Shown here: one piece after another, positions 1 to 6,340 of the stretch
How positions within the stretch are numbered: position 1 is the stretch's first letter
Layout: the number at the start of each line of letters is the position of its first letter
From: Crocinitomicaceae bacterium
GTDB taxonomy: Bacteria; Bacteroidota; Bacteroidia; Flavobacteriales_G; Salibacteraceae
Reading direction: 5' to 3'
Assembly: GCA_018623405.1 (NCBI GenBank)
Contig: JAAZVO010000084.1
Location: 1-9,984 of the forward strand
Length of the DNA: 9,984 nucleotides
Made by a program: the position numbers and the translations under genes
Notes under the pieces: model-generated
Seen by the model: the letters and a program-made list of their open reading frames with translations, nothing else
What the model was told of the DNA's origin: nothing
Database searches by the model: none

Positions 1-437
1 ATGATGCTGTGGTGGCCAACTCCTTCAATGCGCATCGTTTTACGCATTTTGCCAAAACTAAAGGCAAACAATTGGAAGCAGAAGAAGCTCTTTTTAAAGC
101 CTATTTTACTGATGGGTTAAATACTGATGCCCTGAACACCTTAGCTGAATTAAGTCAATCAATTGGGATTCCAAAAGAGGAAACATTAACCACGTTAAAC
201 TCAAATCAATTTGCTGATGAGGTAAATCAGGATATTCTAGAATCACGGCAATTGGGGGTTCAAGGGGTTCCGTTTTTTGTGTTTGATAAAAAATATGCCA
301 TTTCGGGAGCACAAGAAGACCAAGTGTTTACGAACACCCTAGCCAAAGCTTTTGAAGAATGGCAAGCTGCTCAAGAAAAACCAAAACTGAAGGTGGTTGA
401 AGGCGAAAGCTGGAAACCCGATGGCAATTGCGACTAA
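1..437 (+). CDS. DsbA/FrnE-family thiol oxidoreductase, 3' part only
   Basis: This is the C-terminal part (about 144 residues) of a protein that enters from the left edge; the reading frame begins at base 3. A GTG at base 9 is internal, because the open frame continues upstream through residues that belong to the family (a NSFNAHR stretch at the start of the visible part). The FrnE branch of the DsbA superfamily are thioredoxin-fold proteins with a helical insertion, generally active in thiol-disulfide exchange in the cytoplasm. The visible part holds the helical insertion followed by GVQGVPFFVFDKKYAISGAQ, which contains the cis-proline loop (Val-Pro) that sits opposite the active site. The active-site CxxC would lie upstream and cannot be checked. 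The C-terminal tail ends in a single Cys (DGNCD). It is the first visible gene of a tight group with the DUF2256 and cryptochrome genes (3-nt gap to the next start). Family call is firm; substrate is unknown. Confidence 0.88.
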   Translation, partial: DAVVANSFNAHRFTHFAKTKGKQLEAEEALFKAYFTDGLNTDALNTLAELSQSIGIPKEETLTTLNSNQFADEVNQDILESRQLGVQGVPFFVFDKKYAISGAQEDQVFTNTLAKAFEEWQAAQEKPKLKVVEGESWKPDGNCD

Positions 438-440
438 CCC

Positions 441-593
441 ATGCGAGGAGTCAAAAAAGAACATTTACCTCAAAAAATTTGTCCGGTTTGTAACCGACCT
501 TTCACTTGGCGAAAAAAGTGGGAAAAGGATTGGGAAAATGTAATCTACTGCTCAGAAAAATGCAAACGAACTAAAGCAAATTTCTCAAAATGA
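441..593 (+). CDS. DUF2256-type small four-cysteine protein
   Basis: A 50-residue basic protein. Two cysteine pairs, CPVC at residues 14-17 and CSEKC at residues 37-41, look like a small zinc-binding treble-clef or knuckle. Between them lies the aromatic and basic stretch RPFTWRKKWEKDWENVIYC. The LPxKxCxxC...FTWRKKWE...W..V.YCS..C pattern is what I know as DUF2256, a family of unknown function. The gene begins 3 nt after the stop of the DsbA-like gene. Its TGA stop overlaps the ATG of the cryptochrome gene (ATGA at 590-593), which points to translational coupling. From recall, DUF2256 genes are often found next to photolyase/cryptochrome genes, which fits here. A nucleic-acid or partner-binding role is inference only. 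The start is an ATG with no convincing Shine-Dalgarno. It is short, but its conserved pattern and tight packing make it a real gene. Confidence 0.87.
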   Translation: MRGVKKEHLPQKICPVCNRPFTWRKKWEKDWENVIYCSEKCKRTKANFSK

Positions 594-2032
594 AAGCCCT
601 CTATTGGTTTCGTAACGATTTAAGAGTTCATGACAACGAAGCACTATTTAAAGCTTCAAAAGCTGAAGAATTAACCTGTGTTTATGTGATTGATAAGGAT
701 TGGTTTAAAGAAGGTGAATTTGGCTTTTCGCGCATGGGCGAACACAAATACCAATTCCTCAAAGAAGGGTTAGAGGAGCTTCAACGAAAAATAAAATCTC
801 TAGGAAGTCAGCTTACCATCAAAGTAGGAAATCCGGTTAAAGAGGTAGTAAAACTTTGTCAACACGTTAACGCCAATCATTTGTTTTACCATAAGCAAAT
901 GGGATTTTACGAATCTGAAGAAGAAAAAATATTAAAAGAAACCCTAACAGATATAACCCACAAAAAATACTTCGGGCAAACCTTATTTCATGTAAATGAT
1001 ATTCCTTACGAGTGGAATAAAATACCCAAAGTATTTACAGGGTTTAGAAAACAGGTAGAGAAAAAAGCAACGGTAAGACCCGTTTTTCCAACACTAGAAA
1101 AGCTTCCCTCTTCTCCTGTAACAGAAGAAAGTAAAATTCCAAGTTTTGACTCTCTCAATACCCAATCGCACAATGACCTAATTCCGATGGCTATCGGAAG
1201 AAGTGAAAAACATAATTATGGCGACCTCAGTTTCAAAGGTGGAGAACAAGCCGGTCTTGATAGATTGCAACATTATTTTTGGGAAACGGAGCAGCTCAAA
1301 AACTACAAGTTCACCCGTAATGGGTTACTCGGCATGGATTATTCATCCAAATTCTCGCCTTGGTTGGCGTGGGGTTTTCTATCGCCGCGTACTATCTATT
1401 GGGAAGTACAACAATTTGAAAAAGAAGTAAAGAAAAATGTCTCTACCTATTGGCTCATTTTTGAATTAATTTGGCGCGACTTTTTTGCTTTTACCGTGCA
1501 AATGCATGGAAAAAAGCCTTTCATCAAAGGTGGAATTAAACAGATTAAAGCAGATTGGCAATTTGATGAAGAACACTTTTGGAAATGGGCCAATGGCGAA
1601 ACAGGAGTTCCTTTTGTAGATGCCAACATGAAAGAACTAAATGCCACCGGGTTTGTGAGCAACCGAGGCCGACAAAATGTAGCTAGTTTTTTAGCGCAAG
1701 ACCTCAACATTGATTGGCGCGCAGGTGCTGCCTATTTTGAACATCAATTAATTGATTATGACGTATGCTCTAATTGGGGAAATTGGAATTATGTTTCAGG
1801 AGTAGGGAACGACCCACGAGACCGATGGTTTAACGTGATTTCTCAAGCCCAACGTTATGATGAAAAGGCTGGGTATATCAAAACGTGGTTGCCACAATTA
1901 CAAAGCCTTTCAACCAACCATGCTATTATGCCTTGGACATCCACCCCGGCTGAACTTCAGTTTGCTGATGTGAGTTTAGGAGGAAACTATCCTCACCCTA
2001 TTGTAATGAAAAAGCAATGGAAATTAAATTAG
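590..2032 (+). CDS. Cryptochrome DASH (photolyase/cryptochrome family)
   Basis: A complete 480-residue flavoprotein, the usual length for this family without a long C-terminal extension. The N-terminal alpha/beta antenna domain opens with LYWFRNDLRVHDN (residues 4-16). The helical FAD-binding domain carries GETGVPFVDANMKEL (from 336), SNRGRQNVASFL (from 357), an IDWRAGAAYFEHQLIDYDV stretch and SNWGNWNYVSGVGNDP (from 394). The aromatic positions expected for the electron-transfer tryptophan chain appear present (for example Trp396 and Trp399). This combination distinguishes CRY-DASH from CPD class I photolyases. Known members bind FAD and often methenyltetrahydrofolate; they repair cyclobutane dimers mainly in single-stranded DNA and may act as blue-light sensors. 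The ATG overlaps the stop of the upstream DUF2256 gene. The TAG stop overlaps the stop of the convergent gene on the other strand. Whether it acts in repair, signalling or both cannot be read from sequence. Nearby carotenoid genes fit a shared light-stress theme. Confidence 0.95.
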   Translation: MKALYWFRNDLRVHDNEALFKASKAEELTCVYVIDKDWFKEGEFGFSRMGEHKYQFLKEGLEELQRKIKSLGSQLTIKVGNPVKEVVKLCQHVNANHLFYHKQMGFYESEEEKILKETLTDITHKKYFGQTLFHVNDIPYEWNKIPKVFTGFRKQVEKKATVRPVFPTLEKLPSSPVTEESKIPSFDSLNTQSHNDLIPMAIGRSEKHNYGDLSFKGGEQAGLDRLQHYFWETEQLKNYKFTRNGLLGMDYSSKFSPWLAWGFLSPRTIYWEVQQFEKEVKKNVSTYWLIFELIWRDFFAFTVQMHGKKPFIKGGIKQIKADWQFDEEHFWKWANGETGVPFVDANMKELNATGFVSNRGRQNVASFLAQDLNIDWRAGAAYFEHQLIDYDVCSNWGNWNYVSGVGNDPRDRWFNVISQAQRYDEKAGYIKTWLPQLQSLSTNHAIMPWTSTPAELQFADVSLGGNYPHPIVMKKQWKLN

Positions 2033-2499
2033 TAAGGGCTTTGTTTTTGTCTTCCAAGCTCATCAAAATGTAATCTTATTATTTCCTTGTCATCCATTAA
2101 ATCAACAGCAAAATAATTGCTTGTTGAAGGTTGGGTCACAGCAAAATAGTTAACTGGCTCACTTTTAGGATATTCAGTTTCTATTTTATCTAAAACAACC
2201 TCTGGAACTTCACTTTCAGCAATAATTGAATAGTTTGCTATTAACAAGAGGTCTTTTCTAGCTGCATTAACTAATGCTTGGTGCTTCCCATTTTCAGAAG
2301 AATAACTAACCATCTTCAAACTGTTGTTTACGGGAGAAATACTCACTATCTCAACCTTTTCAAACTGATGAGGCTGCGTTTTCATTAAGTAGGTTTCGTA
2401 CTTTTTAAACTTATCCACATCCTCAACATCCGTATAATTCTGAGCAAATACGCTATTAGAAATTAAAATAAAAAGTATAAGTAAATATTGTGCTTTCAT
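2029..2499 (-). CDS. Secreted small protein, possible PepSY-like C-terminal half
   Basis: A 156-residue protein that I do not recognise with certainty. I chose the ATG at 2499 because it starts a textbook signal peptide (MKAQYLLILFILISNSVFAQ, cleavage near the Ala-Gln). An in-frame ATG at 2565 would add 22 residues ahead of the signal peptide and overlap the upstream gene. The mature protein is hydrophilic and lysine/glutamate-rich. Its C-terminal half (VPEVVLDKIETEYPKSEPVN, then strands ending in IIRLHFDELG) resembles the helix plus beta-hairpin layout of PepSY/BLIP-like periplasmic domains; this is a weak, by-eye resemblance. It follows the membrane protein gene at 2549-3103 by 49 nt on the same strand, so the two are probably co-transcribed. 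Its TAA overlaps the cryptochrome stop codon from the other strand. No catalytic residues can be named. Confidence 0.72.
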   Translation of the reverse strand: MKAQYLLILFILISNSVFAQNYTDVEDVDKFKKYETYLMKTQPHQFEKVEIVSISPVNNSLKMVSYSSENGKHQALVNAARKDLLLIANYSIIAESEVPEVVLDKIETEYPKSEPVNYFAVTQPSTSNYFAVDLMDDKEIIRLHFDELGRQKQSPY

Positions 2500-2548
2500 A
2501 ATGATTTGATTTTCATATAAAATAATAAAAATCAGCACATTACCAAAA

Positions 2549-3103
2549 TCAATAAATTTTACCAACCAATTTAAAATAGTCTTTTAGTGTTTTAATTGCC
2601 GCCTTTTTTTGAGGCGTATTAAAAATAGAAACGCCTTTATGTTTAAGCTCATGGTTTGCAGTTAAATGGCTATACAACTCACCGGCAAACCTGAAATTTG
2701 CCTCGCTATTAAATTCCTGAAGTGATATTTCACCATTTTCACCTTCCCCAATCCATTGTAAATTCAAGGGCTCATTAAACACAACGCTATCCATCCACAT
2801 TGTCATAATGTAAGCTTCATCTTGCCTCCAATTATGGAAAATAGAGAAAGTTAAAGACGGAATGTTTGAACTATCCTTATAAAAAGATTTGAACTTTAAA
2901 ATTTTATATCCTGAAGCCTTGTCTTCTCCTTCAAAATAATAATAGGCCCTTAAATTTTTAAAATACAAAAGGTCTGGCTGAGCAACTCTAAAATTGGGTT
3001 TCGTAAAATCTACAGGACGGTGTTCAGGAAAGGTTACCGCAAGGATAATTACCATGGCTCCAAACCAAATTAGAAAATACTTTGCAAGCTTATTTTGAAA
3101 CAT
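2549..3103 (-). CDS. Single-pass membrane-anchored hypothetical protein
   Basis: A 184-residue protein of unknown function. Residues about 9-27 (YFLIWFGAMVIILAVTF) form one hydrophobic segment right after a short basic N terminus, so the protein is either anchored in the inner membrane facing the periplasm or, less likely, carries an uncleaved signal. The rest is soluble with alternating aromatic-rich strands and a lysine-rich C-terminal helix (QKKAAIKTLKDYFKLVGKIY). There are no cysteines, no lipobox and no motif that I can link to a family. The start is the ATG at 3103. It sits 93 bp from the divergently read carotenoid operon start at 3197, and its 3' end lies 49 nt before the start of the secreted protein gene on the same strand. 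Reality as a gene rests on its length, signal-like N terminus and lack of any competing frame. Confidence 0.75.
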   Translation of the reverse strand: MFQNKLAKYFLIWFGAMVIILAVTFPEHRPVDFTKPNFRVAQPDLLYFKNLRAYYYFEGEDKASGYKILKFKSFYKDSSNIPSLTFSIFHNWRQDEAYIMTMWMDSVVFNEPLNLQWIGEGENGEISLQEFNSEANFRFAGELYSHLTANHELKHKGVSIFNTPQKKAAIKTLKDYFKLVGKIY

Positions 3104-3149
3104 TCGTAAACAAAAAATTTAATCTTCTTGTTAGATTTTGGTTGACTAA

Positions 3150-3178
3150 TTGAACATTTATGGGACTCAATAGTTTTT
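3150..3178 (+). promoter_or_regulatory. Candidate Bacteroidota-type promoter for the carotenoid operon
   Basis: TTG at 3150-3152 and TAGTTTTT at 3171-3178 are 18 nt apart. They approximate the -33 TTTG / -7 TAnnTTTG pattern of Bacteroidota housekeeping promoters, with one mismatch in the final G of the -7 element and a spacer at the short end. The predicted transcription start would fall a few bases upstream of the TTG start at 3197, giving a very short leader. The region between the two divergent genes is only 93 bp, so a promoter is expected here, but the match is weak in an AT-rich stretch. Confidence 0.25.
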
Positions 3179-3196
3179 ACGCCAATAATTATTGAA

Positions 3197-3766
3197 TTGA
3201 GCACAGTATTTTTAAACTATCCTAAAGTATTCGAGAAGCAAGATAGGTTTATGGTTGATCTAATAACAGATAAAGGTTTCAGACTTTCTACTTACTCTAA
3301 AGAGCATAAATTGCTTTTGGTGTTTTTACGCCATTTTGGATGTACTTTTTGTAGAGAAACATTAGCTGATATTCAAGAACGAAAAGAGACCTTAGAGAAA
3401 AAAGGCGTTAAAATAGTTTTTGTACACATGATGCCTGAAGCTTACGCTGAGGAAATCTTTAAGATTTATGATTTAGATGGTATTGATCATATCTCTGACC
3501 CAATGAAAAAGCTTTACAACCATTTTGGATTAGAAACAGGCTCATTCAATCAGGTTCTAGGCTTTAAAGTTTGGCTAAGGTTTGTATTAAGTGGTTTATT
3601 TAAAGGCCATTTGGTAGGTCCTGCCAAAGGTGATGCTTGGCAAATGCCGGGTGTTTTCTTGTATCATAAAAACAAAGTTTTAAGTGCTTACAGGCATAAA
3701 CAAGCCTCAGATCGCCCAAATTATTTAGAATTGGCCTGCGAAATGCCCGTTGCGGGAGAAGCTTAA
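3197..3766 (+). CDS. PRXL2/SelL-like thioredoxin-fold redox protein
   Basis: A 189-residue cytoplasmic protein (no signal peptide) of the AhpC/TSA-like family that includes PRXL2 and the SelL-related proteins. A beta strand LLLVFLRHFGCTFCRETL (residues about 39-56) leads into a CxxC at Cys49/Cys52, followed by the thioredoxin-fold strand KIVFVHM. A conserved C-terminal block DAWQMPGVFLYHKNKVLSAY contains the Met-Pro cis-proline loop. In selenoprotein members of the family the CxxC cysteines are replaced by selenocysteine; here both are Cys. Start: the frame is open from 3146, and the only standard initiation codon giving a full N terminus is TTG at 3197; the ATG at 3251 would remove about 18 residues. 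The crtD TTG follows the stop by 4 nt, so it is very likely the first gene of the carotenoid operon. A role in peroxide removal or in redox support of the carotenoid desaturase is inference. Confidence 0.87.
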   Translation: MSTVFLNYPKVFEKQDRFMVDLITDKGFRLSTYSKEHKLLLVFLRHFGCTFCRETLADIQERKETLEKKGVKIVFVHMMPEAYAEEIFKIYDLDGIDHISDPMKKLYNHFGLETGSFNQVLGFKVWLRFVLSGLFKGHLVGPAKGDAWQMPGVFLYHKNKVLSAYRHKQASDRPNYLELACEMPVAGEA

Positions 3767-3770
3767 TACC

Positions 3771-5240
3771 TTGAACACAAAAACAGCTTTAATTATTGGT
3801 GCCGGAATTGGTGGTTTGGCAACTTCTATTCGTTTGGCCATAAAAGGCTACCAAGTAAAAGTATTTGAAGCCAATAGCTACGCCGGAGGTAAATTAACCG
3901 CTTTCGAAAAAAAAGGTTACCGATTTGATGCAGGACCTTCACTATTTACAATGCCCCATTATATTGATGAGCTTTTTAAATTGGCAGGAAAAAACCCAAA
4001 AGACCATTTTAACTACCAAAAAATGGAAACTGCCTGCCATTATTTTTGGGAAGATGGCACCACCTTTAAAGCTCATGCTGAAACTGAAAAGTTCGCCTCA
4101 GAGGCTTCAAAAACCTTTGATGTATCTAAATCAGTTGTACTAAACAAATTAAAGCATGCCCAATTCCTGTATCAAAAAACAGGTAAAATTTTCATGGAAA
4201 AAAGCCTTCATAAAACTTCTACTTGGTTTTCTAAAGAAGTTGCTGATGCTTTATTGCGCCTCCCCAAATACGATTTATATAAAACAATGCATGAAGCAAA
4301 TGCAATGTTGAAAAACCCAAAGCTCACCCAATTATTCGACAGGTATGCTACCTACAATGGCTCTTCGCCATATTTGGCTCCCGGTATATTAAATGTTATT
4401 CCGCATTTAGAACATGGCATCGGAACATTTTTACCTCATGGTGGAATGCATGCCATAACCACAAGTTTGGTGCAGTTACCAAAAGATTTAGGAGTTGAAT
4501 TCAATTTCAACTCGCCTGTAGAAAAGCTCGAAACAAATAATGGAAAGGTAACAGGAGCAATTATTAATGGTGAGGTAAAAACTGCAGACTTGTATGTTAC
4601 CAATATGGATGTAGTGCCCACCTACAGAAAGCTAATACCACAAGAAAAAGCTCCTGAAAAAACCTTAAAGCAAGAGCGCAGCAGCAGCGCTTTAATTTTT
4701 TATTGGGGAATTAAGAAAGATTTTCCTCAATTAGACCTACACAATATTTTGTTTTCAGAAAACTACAAAGCTGAATTCGATCACCTCTTCCAACAGAAAA
4801 CATTGTATCACGACCCAACTGTTTACATCAACATTACCTCAAAATATGAAGTAAATGATGCCCCAAAAGGTTGTGAAAATTGGTTTGTGATGATTAATTC
4901 TCCTGCAAATGTTGGTCAAGATTGGGATAATATGATTCCTATTGCAAGAGAACATATCATTCAGAAAATAAATAAGGTTTTAAAAACAGATATTACCCCA
5001 TTAGTTGAGGTTGAGGAAATTCTAGAACCTAGAACCATTGAATCTAAATCCTCCTCATACCAAGGCGCTCTTTATGGGGCAGCAAGCAACAACAAGTTTG
5101 CAGCTTTTTTAAGACACCCTAACTTTAATAGAAAGCTAAAAAACCTGTTTCATGTTGGTGGCAGTGTTCACCCCGGAGGAGGCATACCTTTGTGCTTGCT
5201 ATCAGCAAAAATTGTAGATGATTTAACACCAACAGCTTGA
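3771..5240 (+). CDS. crtD: Carotenoid 3',4'-desaturase CrtD
   Basis: A 489-residue FAD-dependent desaturase of the CrtI/CrtD phytoene-desaturase family. The N-terminal dinucleotide-binding fold is ALIIGAGIGGLA with glycines at 10, 12 and 15, followed by the acidic end of strand 2 in VFEANSYAGGKL, and then YRFDAGPSLFTMP. The C-terminal FAD-binding block is NLFHVGGSVHPGGGIPLCLL (glycines from about 463). The FDAGPSLFTMP and GGSVHPGGGIPLCLL versions are those I associate with flavobacterial 1-hydroxycarotenoid 3,4-desaturase (CrtD) rather than CrtI, and the neighbouring cruF fits. Reaction: introduces the C-3',4' double bond into the hydrated psi end of 1'-hydroxy-gamma-carotene. Start: TTG at 3771 gives MNTKTALIIGAG, the usual distance to the Rossmann motif. 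An in-frame TTG at 3750 would add seven residues inside the previous gene. The TGA overlaps the cruF start. A CrtI role is possible but less likely. Confidence 0.88.
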   Translation: MNTKTALIIGAGIGGLATSIRLAIKGYQVKVFEANSYAGGKLTAFEKKGYRFDAGPSLFTMPHYIDELFKLAGKNPKDHFNYQKMETACHYFWEDGTTFKAHAETEKFASEASKTFDVSKSVVLNKLKHAQFLYQKTGKIFMEKSLHKTSTWFSKEVADALLRLPKYDLYKTMHEANAMLKNPKLTQLFDRYATYNGSSPYLAPGILNVIPHLEHGIGTFLPHGGMHAITTSLVQLPKDLGVEFNFNSPVEKLETNNGKVTGAIINGEVKTADLYVTNMDVVPTYRKLIPQEKAPEKTLKQERSSSALIFYWGIKKDFPQLDLHNILFSENYKAEFDHLFQQKTLYHDPTVYINITSKYEVNDAPKGCENWFVMINSPANVGQDWDNMIPIAREHIIQKINKVLKTDITPLVEVEEILEPRTIESKSSSYQGALYGAASNNKFAAFLRHPNFNRKLKNLFHVGGSVHPGGGIPLCLLSAKIVDDLTPTA

Positions 5241-5869
5241 AGGAACTGCTAAAAAATAAAACTAAACTTTCGCTAACTCTTCTCATAATTGTTTATGCAG
5301 TTGGCGCAATTGGCTTGCTCACTCCTCTAAAAAATTTTGTAGCTCCCTTAACACCCTTAACCTTGTTGCTAAGTTTTGGTGTTTTGCTGTATAATCATCA
5401 TCAACCAAATGCTAAATTATGGTGGGTTTTATCAGGTGTTTTTTTGGCAGGCTTTGGTGTTGAAGTTTTGGGCGTAAATACCGGTTTTCCTTTTGGAGTG
5501 TACAGTTACGGCGAAAACCTGGGTCCAAAAATTTGGGGCACTCCCTTAATTATCGGATTAAATTGGGCTTTATTAATTTATTGTACCGCTGGCTTAATGG
5601 TGGTGCAAATAAATCCATTTATCCAAGCCCTGGTTGGAGCAGCCTTTATGGTGTTGTTTGATCTTGCTTTAGAACCTGCCGCCATAGAGCTTGGGTTTTG
5701 GAGTTGGCAAACGGCAAATATTCCATTTTCCAATTATTTGGCCTGGTTTGTTATTGCTTACGTCATGCACATAGTTTTTTGGAGATTTATTGGAAAGCCT
5801 CAAAACAAAACTGGCAAATGGTTGTATTTCATACAGTTGATTTTCTTTAGCATCATTAACTTTACTTAA
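5237..5869 (+). CDS. cruF: Carotenoid 1,2-hydratase CruF
   Basis: A 210-residue integral membrane protein with about six or seven hydrophobic segments, the normal size for the CruF family (carotenoid biosynthesis protein, PF04240 type). Family signatures are EVLGVNTGFPFGVYSYG (from residue 76), GTPLIIGLNWALL, DLALEPAA (from 142), GFWSW and the NYLAWF block. These hold the acidic and aromatic residues conserved in the family. Known members add water across the 1,2 double bond of the psi end of gamma-carotene or lycopene, giving the tertiary 1'-hydroxyl that CrtD then needs. The start is a TTG at 5237 whose last two bases are part of the crtD stop codon (TTGA, 4-nt overlap); no in-frame ATG exists before the middle of the protein, so the TTG is well supported. 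crtZ follows after 2 nt. Located in the inner membrane. Confidence 0.9.
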   Translation: MKELLKNKTKLSLTLLIIVYAVGAIGLLTPLKNFVAPLTPLTLLLSFGVLLYNHHQPNAKLWWVLSGVFLAGFGVEVLGVNTGFPFGVYSYGENLGPKIWGTPLIIGLNWALLIYCTAGLMVVQINPFIQALVGAAFMVLFDLALEPAAIELGFWSWQTANIPFSNYLAWFVIAYVMHIVFWRFIGKPQNKTGKWLYFIQLIFFSIINFT

Positions 5870-5871
5870 CC

Positions 5872-6339
5872 ATGGAACTACTAATTAACTTTCTCATCTT
5901 TTTTGGAACCTTTTGGTTTATGGAGTTTATGGCTTGGTTTACCCATAAGTTTGTAATGCATGGCTTTTTATGGTTACTTCACAAAGACCACCACCAAACT
6001 GAGCCGGGCTTCTTTGAAAAAAATGATGCTTTCTTTTTAATATTCGCTATCCCGAGTTGGTTGTTTAACATGTTTGGAATGATGAATGGCAACGACTTCA
6101 GGTTGTATATTGGTTTAGGTATTTTAGCTTATGGCATAGTTTATTTTTTGGTTCACGATGTATTGATTCACAGAAGGTTTAAGTGGTTCGATAAAATTCA
6201 AAACCCTTATTTCAGGGCTTTACGTAAAGCGCATAAAATTCACCACAAACACCTCAATAAAGAAGATGGTGAAGTATTTGGAATGTTAGTAGTGCCTAAA
6301 AAATTCCACCAAGAAGCTCAAAAAGCAGCAAAAAGATAA
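5872..6339 (+). CDS. crtZ: Beta-carotene 3-hydroxylase CrtZ
   Basis: A 155-residue membrane di-iron hydroxylase of the fatty-acid hydroxylase superfamily, of the bacterial CrtZ length. All four histidine boxes are visible: HKFVMH (25-30, HX4H), HKDHH (37-41, HXXHH), HDVLIH (95-100, HX4H) and HKIHH (121-125, HXXHH). Hydrophobic segments lie at about 4-22, 53-71 and 77-94. The reaction is O2-dependent hydroxylation at C-3 of a beta-ionone ring. With a monocyclic substrate only one ring is available, so the product would be a 3-hydroxy-gamma-carotene derivative. The ATG start is 2 nt after the cruF stop, and crtYcd begins 1 nt after its own stop. No residue expected in the active site is missing. 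Confidence 0.93.
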   Translation: MELLINFLIFFGTFWFMEFMAWFTHKFVMHGFLWLLHKDHHQTEPGFFEKNDAFFLIFAIPSWLFNMFGMMNGNDFRLYIGLGILAYGIVYFLVHDVLIHRRFKWFDKIQNPYFRALRKAHKIHHKHLNKEDGEVFGMLVVPKKFHQEAQKAAKR

Positions 6340-6340
6340 C

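Noticed and set aside
9..11. GTG as the true start of the first gene
   Set aside because: The frame is open to the left edge and the residues before it fit the DsbA/FrnE family, so the gene is truncated by the window.
1203..1710. Open frames inside the cryptochrome gene, on both strands
   Set aside because: They overlap a well-supported coding region and have no family-like features.
2500..2565. Longer N terminus for the minus-strand secreted protein starting at 2565
   Set aside because: It would place 22 residues before a clear signal peptide and overlap the upstream gene; the ATG at 2499 starts the signal peptide directly.
3750..3770. TTG at 3750 as crtD start
   Set aside because: It adds seven residues inside the preceding gene; TTG at 3771 gives the normal distance to the GxGxxG motif and a 4-nt gap. 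Not fully excluded.
3771..5240. Calling this gene crtI (phytoene desaturase)
   Set aside because: The GGSVHPGGGIPLCLL and FDAGPSLFTMP motifs and the adjacent cruF favour CrtD.
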